A stretch of DNA of 64,000 nucleotides from Phlegmacium glaucopus (taxonomy: Eukaryota > Basidiomycota > Agaricomycetes > Agaricales > Cortinariaceae), in contig MU130491.1 of the NCBI GenBank assembly GCA_015039465.1, positions 66,623 through 130,622 on the forward strand, in the 5' to 3' direction. Made by a program: the position numbers and the translations under genes. Position 1 is the stretch's first letter. Each line of letters begins with the position of its first letter. Below the pieces are notes generated by a model. It did no database searches. It saw only the letters and a program-made list of their open reading frames with translations, and was not told the origin of the DNA. Positions 57,202 to 64,000 of the stretch are shown one piece after another.

Positions 57202-59598
57202 ATGGTAACCCCCATATATGATACCCCACTTTCCGGGCACGCCCCTGGTCCATTCTCTCCTTGGAACGTAGACAGATATTCAGACCATACGGACCTTGAT
57301 ACTGAGCACTATCAGGATCCTTACTACGGGTACCCACCATCTCGTCATCAACGATACGATTCAGACCCATTTTATGATCCAGAGTACCCGAGGGATCGTT
57401 ATTCTCGTCCTTACCGTCGAGATGACTCCAGACGACGACGTTCATCCGACTATTATGATTCATCTGATAGCGGTCGTCCACGCGACGATCGTTATTCACC
57501 TAGTTATGATCGTTCTTCCGACCGCGACTATTCTTCTCCATACGACCGTGCCTCAGACTATGACCGTTCTTCTTCAGACTACGGCCGCTCTCATCGCAAA
57601 CGAAGTTCACCTCCACCGCGCCGAAGTTCATCTCAACCACACCGAAGTTCATCTCAACCACACCGGAGTTCATCTCAACCGCCGCACCCTCCCTCAACAT
57701 ACCACGAACCTGAGAGACCAACTAATACCACCCAGAAACTCTCAGGACGGCAGATCTACATTGAAAGGAACATACAAGCAGCCCATCGAGATCCATTCAT
57801 ACACCTGAGAACATTCCCAGACGATATCCAGAAAGTTCTCAAGAAACTCCCCCCTTCACCCCATTTTTGTTGGTCAGAGTGTAGCGGGAAAAGGAAAGCT
57901 GTTTGTGTGAGCATTTCTTCCTTTTTTTTTCCTTCGACTTGTACTCCACCTGACTGATCCGATACGGCTTATTCACCATAGATTGGTATCAACTATGTCG
58001 GTCAAAAGGATGCATTGAAGGGGTGTGCAAACGATGCCCGAAGCATGATGTCCTTCTTAATCAGTACGCAAAAAATCATATCATATCGTTACATCCACTT
58101 ATATCTGACCCACCCCAAACTCAGAATATCATGAATTCGAATCAAAAGATATCCTCCTACTCACAGATGACGGTCAACGCGCATCCATGACACCAACTAG
58201 AAAAAATATGTTCGACGCAATGAATTGGCTTGTCGGGGACGCAAAAATACATGATTCACTCTTCTTCCACTGTAATTCCCCTCATTTACTCTCGTCCAAT
58301 TACTAATAGTTGCTTCTGTAGATTCAGGACACGGAGGACAGGTGAAGGATAAGACTGGGAAAGAAGCTGACGGGTTGGATGAAGGTACGTATGAACTTTT
58401 TCTCTCATGTATCGCGTAACTTCCCGCCTAATGACATCACTTTCCTTCAGTTATATTCCCAGTTGATTTTAAATCAACTAGCCATATCGTTGACAATGTT
58501 CGTTTCATCTCGATCCTGATTCTGTAATGAGGCCGGTGTGCTTTAACAACAAGTTGTTTCAAACAAACAGGACTTATTTACAGCTCTCGTCGCTCCACTC
58601 CCACCTGGGTGTCGTTTGACTGTACGTTTTCTCCATAATTCCTCAGATGATCATATGATCATGACCACTACTTATAAATCTAAATTTCAGGCTGTATTCG
58701 ATGTTCGTAACACAATATTCCCCACTAATCACATCGCACCGTGAGCTTGACACTGCACTTTCTTAGTCCTGTCATTCAGGAACCATCCTAGGTATCAGAT
58801 TTTTCTTTCTTCTCCAACCCTTCGTTACTTTCTGGGGTATTGAAATCCTTTTTTGACCCTTCCTACAGATCTACCTTACCTTGTAAGTTTCCGTTTTATC
58901 TTTAATTCTACCACCGCAACATTTAAACCAAACATTTAACAGCATTCTGCACATGGTCGTTTGCGAAGTTTGGGCCACATCACTCAACGCGCACAAACGC
59001 GTGGTGTAGGTCCGGGGGCCGATGTCGTATGTCTTTGCTTCCAGCCATAAAGATACGACACGTCCCATCCTCATTTTCTTCCTACAATCCATTAATTCCA
59101 GATATGCTTCGCTGCATGTAAAGATGATGAAACAAGTGCAGATAGTTTCCAAGGTGGAATCGCCGTAGGCGCCATGAGTTATGTAAGGACCTCTCTCTTT
59201 CATTTCCAAACCCTGGCTTAATTAATTATAACATACACCGAACAGGCTCTTCTCAAGATCCTGAGTACGCCTACATCATCTCAGAGCCGTTATATAAAGA
59301 CTGAATTATCGATCAATGTAGAAACGAATGAAGTTCAAAGTCAACATCTGACGTATGCGCAGATTTTGCAGGAATTGAGGTGATTACTTTTCGAACGCCC
59401 TTTTCTCTCACTTCGTTTCGTTAACTCTCTCTGTCATCCAATTCATAGAAAAATCCTTATTCCCAAGTATAACCAAAAAGCACAGCTTTCTGGAACGCAT
59501 CCTGTTGTACGTTCTCTTCCTTAAGAAAACTGTTTGTTGCCTCTTCGTCTTTTAATCAAATCGCTATATAGGATCTGGAACGAGTGTTCACTGTCTAG
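57202..59598 (+). CDS. Type I metacaspase
   Basis: About twelve exons, caspase-fold Cys protease that cuts after Arg/Lys, Ca2+-dependent in known members, with roles in ageing, aggregate clearance and cell death. An N-terminal prodomain of about 190 residues is rich in Asp, Arg, Tyr and Ser, with three RSSSQPH repeats. The p20 part begins KAVCIGINYVGQKDALKGCA. The catalytic His lies in FFHYSGHGGQ, split by an intron, and the catalytic Cys in LTAVFDSCHSGTILDLPYL. The Cys exon is only 25 nt, between a 65-nt intron with a GTTCGT donor and the next intron. The p10 part has CKDDETSADSFQGGIAVGAM, and the C-terminus KAQLSGTHPVDLERVFTV is close to the family's usual QLS...HP ending. Both catalytic residues are intact. 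Confidence 0.9.
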
Positions 59599-60070
59599 AA
59601 TTTTCGGAATCATGTGTATCAGGGTGTATTGATTGTCTTGGTCAACTTGTGGCAATGGGAAAGCAAAAGAAATATCCTTTATAGATGCGAACATTGGCTT
59701 TTTACTTAATGACATGTAACTTCAGCCTCAAAGTGGCCTAATTCTACCTCTGTCCCGCTCCATCATTGCAAAGACGGTGCTGGTCCTCCTCCCAATTGCC
59801 TGCCCAAATCATGGGAATCCATTCTGCCCATCCATATGAAAATGGCAACATCGTCGGGATATCATGAGTGAGAAGTCCTTGATAAAGATTTTTATTTGCC
59901 AGCCTCGCATTTCTTCCAGCATGACTTGTTGAGTAACATGCTGGCCATACAAAAAAGCGACTTCAATTCTCTTCATCTAGTTGTTGAAAAAGAAATGACA
60001 CCAGTCCTCGATACGAATGTTCGGGCTTGGCTTTAAAAAAGAAAAAAGAGTCCCGTCACCATCACTTGCA
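59599..60070. other. Convergent 3' region between metacaspase and PX gene
   Basis: The two genes end facing each other 472 nt apart. No further gene is seen. Confidence 0.45.
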
Positions 60071-61073
60071 TCATCGTAATACCCAAGACCTGACGACATC
60101 TCTCCCGCCTAATTCGGGATGCAACAAAACACTTGCAAGCCAAAATTGGAGTAGTTTTCGACGGCTATCCAGGAAAGCTGGACGAAAGCGTGCAAGAGCC
60201 GCCTTTGGAGGTAAGGAAGGGAGTAATGGGAGAAGAGAGTGCTGCAAATCGAAATAACTTGTCAGTGAAAGATACGAAACGGAAGGAGTAATTACGAACC
60301 GGGAGACTCCTCCTTAACGTATCATACAACTCTTCGAACGCTGAATAACGTTTCAAAATATGCATTTTCGTTCCCTATACACACACAACCCAAAGTCAGT
60401 CAATCAATTCAAATTTCCAGATCACCATCAGCAAGGTAAAAACGCACCTCCTTAGTTAGAATCACACAGTCATAAACAACATAAGCTCCCGACCCATTCT
60501 TTCTTCCTGCCCCATCTCCCACTGTCGTCCAACCCGCAACATGGACATCCTGAGCAAAGGCAAGAGCGGGTGCGCGACCCGTATTATCAGACAAATAAAT
60601 ATCAGCTGAGAACACTGATTGAGGTCTAGCTGCTGCCGCCATCTTCAAACTATCGCTCCTTTTATGAGAGGAGGTACGTCGAGTTTGAGGGCTGGATTTT
60701 ACATACTACAAAAAAGAATGTCGCTTAATATTTTTTTCGAGAGTACAAGGGAGCGAGAAAAACTCACTGTGTCTGTATCTTCTTCATAATTCCTACATAG
60801 CTCATCGTAGAGCCTTGCTTCTTCCTCGATGTCGATCTTATCAGAAGTAGCCGAGGAAGGTATAATTTCTAGTTTTGCTGTACTACTGGCGAATGGGTGA
60901 ATCCATTGCTGTGGCGAATTCAAGTCGGCGGAGGGTGTAGAAGATGCCGATGAAGACGCAACAGTAGTAGCTGATGATGTTGACGAGGATGGTATTTCGG
61001 TTGATGCATGCACCAACATCGTCGGCTTCTTCTTCCCCGAGTCTAGATTCCTTCTTGATCCAATCTTCGACAT
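60071..61073 (-). CDS. PX-domain protein, YPT35-like
   Basis: Four exons, about 265 residues. The N-terminal half is Ser/Thr-rich with an acidic EEEARLYDELCRNYEEDTDT helix. The PX domain fills the second half: GSGAYVVYDCVILTKEGTKM (beta strands), then the phosphoinositide motif LKRYSAFEELYDTLRRSLP with the R-Y-S/F signature. The proline loop LLPSLPPK and RFRPAFLDSRRKLLQFWLAS come next, then VLLHPELGG. It ends WVLR. The tail pattern ARFRPAFL ... LHPE resembles yeast 35-type PX proteins that bring Vps13 to endosomes. Lipid specificity, probably PI3P, is inferred. The start MSKIGSRRN was chosen because the frame closes just upstream. Confidence 0.82.
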
Positions 61074-62101
61074 AATGTTCAATCCTACGTTCAATTATAG
61101 AGGACGAAATAAAAGTTAGCCCGAGAGAGCAATGATTAGCAAATGTAGCTTCTCGTGTAATCCTGTAACCGCCGATTATCCCGATATTGTGTCACGTCAG
61201 GTGACTCCGCACCTTTCCTTATATTCTTCGCAAGGGAGTCAAGTACCTAGGTACTTCTGAATGTAATTGGAGACGGGGGTAAAGATAGTAAAATGGGATC
61301 GAAAAGAATACAAAGGGTTATAATAGGAACGATAGCGGCAAGCCCCCAGCATAAAAAACGATCCAAAAGCCGTCTAAAGGAAGAAAAAAAAGGGGAGACA
61401 GGGAAGGAGTAGGTTGGGAGTGTCGATATTGTCCAGATTGAAAGGATGAATGAAAGAAACAATTTAGAAGACTTCTTTGGGGTGGCAAAGAAAATTAAAA
61501 ACGCTAGCGTCACAGAAAAAGAGTACGTACACGGCATGTAACCGAAAAAAAAAAAACAAAAAAAAACACCGAAGCGAATTTGCTGTCCTCATCCGCAATT
61601 ATTATATGCTGAACAGAAATTGAATGGGGGTGAAAAAAAAAGAAAAAAAAAGATTCCTAAAATAATCCATAAACACAACCAAAAAACCGATTTAATGAAA
61701 TGAAATGAATGGGAGGGGGAGAGACGGTATAGATATATCAATGTCAACTTGTATGTATGTATACGGTAACTGCAGAGAAGAATATAAGAAAAAATGTCAT
61801 CATTATCCGTCGGCGCAGTAAGCTTAAATAAAATCAAGAAAGACAGGAGTGTAAAAAGAGTGTGGATGGGGGAATATCTATAGAGATATGTTCTTTTGTT
61901 CTTTTTTTTTGATTCTTTTCGTGTTTTTTTTTTTCCCAGCCCGCAGGTGGAGATATCTTTGACGTGAAAGATGGAAGTACAGAATTAGGGAACAACTCGA
62001 AGCCTGACGGCAAAACGGCCTAACAAGGAAGAATGTCGGTTTTATGGATGGAAAGTCGGAAGGCCGTGTGTTCGAGGGTGGATTGGTTAGGTCCTGATAA
62101 T
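61074..62101. other. Intergenic with poly-A/poly-T and poly-purine tracts
   Basis: Promoter of the PX gene and 3' UTR of the KRE6-like gene. Several A-runs of 8-12 (61546-61570, 61634-61652) and T-runs (61900-61935) occur. No coding frame with protein features was found on either strand. Confidence 0.45.
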
Positions 62102-63991
62102 TCAAACTAAAACCAACCGAAAAAAAGATCGTCAGTCCTCATCCCCTTCTCAAAATTAAAAAGGTGATAAATATTACATACTTTCCGAAAGATTCAACAC
62201 CACATACTTATCTCGCGCCGCGGCGCATTCCCATATAGCGTCCACCTCTCCTTCTGGCCCACTCACCACTACCACCAACGAGGACGACTTCCTCATCGGC
62301 TGATAAACTCTAACGTAATCAACGCCAATGTTATTCGTACGCCACCTTCCCCTACCCCGTGACTCTGAACCATAAGTAGAATCAGAAGAAGCAGCTGTGC
62401 CAAGCCTCGTCCGTCCTGTATTGTCGGTGGGATTACCAAATGATAGAGTCAACGATGTTCCCAAATCAGAATCTTCATTGGAAGTTAATGACGATAGTAC
62501 ATCGGCAGGGATATTTGGGATGTCGCTTTGCATGAGTGAAGACCATGAATCTGAGCTGTCCGGCCACTATAAAATTTCCATTGATCAGCTCAGTGAGTCA
62601 AAAGGCAAAAGTAGGAGGTGAGAAGGTAAAAGCAAGAGATAGGAAGGGTGGGGGGGAAAGGTTGATAAGGTACACACATATATGAGTCGTCTCAATGTAC
62701 CCTCACCACCTTCCTTGTCAACTCCTCTCTTCGACCTCGACCCCAAACCCGACCACCAGTCAAACCCAGACCCTTTTTCCCTTAACCCAACCTCAACAAA
62801 CCCACCACGGTTCAAACAAAGAGGAACTTTCACGTTCAATATCCCACTTGAACTATAAATTCCAGTCCGTAACGACCTCCTGTTTCTTGCGAACTCGTCA
62901 GAGAAAACCAATTCGTAGGTGATATCCTGGTTGGTTTTGAGTATACGACTAGGGAGTGGCGTTGATAAGTCGATTAACGGGATAGGCGCACTATTCCCGA
63001 GAAAAAGAAGAATCAAAGTCGAAAGGTCAATATCTGAAAAGTAAAGGGAGAGGTGGACTTACGCGAGCAAGATCTGATCCCGTCGATTCACGATCACCAC
63101 CTCAGCTTGACCCGTCGCATTTATTCTCGCATTGAAAGTGATCAACAAATTCCTTCCATTGTCATGATAAAACCTGATGACAGGGTAAACCACAAAAAGG
63201 CAGACGATAGCCGCTACAAGCGCCACCAAAGTCAAAACATTTATTAGTCCTCTGCTCGATACTGCAGGAAACAATCCAGGTGGTTGAGGAAATTTATCGT
63301 CTGGATCATGAAGAAAATCATCGTCTGCAGGTGTAGCAGAACTTAATTCGTCCAAGGAAGGATCATAGGCGTAAGCAATCAAACCTCTGTCTGAAGCTAT
63401 TGTTCTGGCGGGATACTTTGAGTCGGAGGATAATGAAACGATCGAGTCTGCGGAAATCGATAGTATGGAGTTTCTGTTTAGGTGAGAGCGTGAGGGAGGT
63501 AGGAGACCTTCTTCAGTAGCTAGGTCTGCACGTCGATATAAGATCATGGAACCGCGTGAACCAGAGTGATTTAAGGAGTGATGTGACGCTAAAGCACGAC
63601 ATTCTTCAGAAGCGATACGATTGATGTATGTGCTTCCGCGTGATCCCGAACGATGGAAAGGTGAGAGGGGGACCGTCGTAGGTCCAGGGGGTTTGAGCGG
63701 CGAAGGAGCGAAGCTCTTGATTGAAGAAACCGTTGTTCGTTGAGAACGAGGAATGAAAGTCCCAGTTCCTGATGAACTATAAGTAAGATCAGGAGTTGGA
63801 TTTCTAAGGGTTGCGGAATCGATCAAAGTTGGAGGTGAGTTGGATGAAGAAGGTTCGTGAGTAAGTGGGCCGTGGATATATGATGAATGATGCTTTGCAG
63901 GACGAGGAAGGGTGGGTAGTATGGAGGATGAGTCTAAAGGTTGTAGTTCTGGGGTTGTAGACGTCGACAAGGTCTTTGGTGACTGGAGCAT
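62102..63991 (-). CDS. KRE6/SKN1-like beta-glucan synthesis-associated protein lacking most of GH16
   Basis: The N-terminal 260 residues match the cytosolic tail of fungal KRE6/SKN1 proteins: Ser/Pro-rich, then SLSSDSKYPARTIASDRGL, IAYAYDPSLDELSS and DDDFLHDPDDKF. One transmembrane helix follows, RGLINVLTLVALVAAIVCLF. The lumenal start is also typical: FNARINATGQ, then PIPLIDLSTP and ITYELVFSDEF. The GH16 catalytic core expected next (about 430 residues with an ExDxxE-type site) is absent. Only about 600 nt separate DEF from the closing VDYVRVYQPM near 62300. The intervening frame is unrelated. Start MLQSPKTLS at 63991 is 9 nt from the window edge. It may be a truncated paralogue or a decaying gene; exon joins in the last third are uncertain. 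Confidence 0.6.
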
Positions 63992-64000
63992 TGCTTCGCC

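Noticed and set aside
58681..58810. Metacaspase apparently lacking its catalytic Cys (reading FDVRNTIFPTNH)
   Set aside because: A GTTCGT donor directly after FD and an acceptor before TCCTGTCATTC give FDSCHSGTIL in frame, so the active site is intact.

Overview
The window is nuclear DNA of a filamentous basidiomycete, most likely an agaricomycete; I cannot name the genus. The evidence is: genes with many 45-70 nt GT-AG introns, a NACHT-WD40 gene of the HET-E/HNWD type, a siderophore transporter, a C2H2 plus Zn2Cys6 transcription factor, a type I metacaspase, a KRE6/SKN1-type wall-glucan protein, and a Ty3/gypsy chromovirus of the fungal type. There are no bacterial features.

Layout. 0-16 kb is a gene-bearing flank: a zinc-finger-like partial gene, a small secreted protein framed by duplicated gene relics, a ketopantoate reductase, a relic gene, an MFS sugar transporter and an MFS siderophore transporter. 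15.6-20 kb is a NACHT-WD40 NLR-like gene with 13 nearly identical WD repeats and one frameshift. 20-48 kb is a dense transposon nest: a LINE tail; a PIF/Harbinger element whose two genes meet tail to tail and which holds two later hAT insertions; a CCGGTC-rich hAT MITE family; an 18-bp satellite; several TIR elements; and a chromovirus cut by a solo LTR, a foldback hAT-like element and a 4.4-kb hAT element. Target-site duplications and reading frames that resume across each insertion fix the order of several events. 48-64 kb is gene-bearing again: the C2H2/Zn2Cys6 regulator, an Asn-rich nuclear-looking protein, the metacaspase, a YPT35-like PX-domain protein and a KRE6/SKN1-like protein that seems to lack its glycosidase core.

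Two wider signals stand out. First, CpG is almost absent in the transposon nest and this depletion runs into host genes: the NLR gene has 19 CpG in 360 nt before position 16680 but 3 in the next 1200 nt, and the 3' part of the siderophore transporter looks the same. This fits old CpG methylation and deamination spreading from repeats. Second, several hAT-like elements share short terminal boxes and 8-bp target duplications, but each carries its own subterminal array of a private 10-11 bp motif. One is a foldback whose arms each contain a tRNA-like A-box/B-box pair.

All exon structures were read by eye from splice signals and protein continuity. No alignment, database search or folding program was run, and family names rest on recognised motifs.
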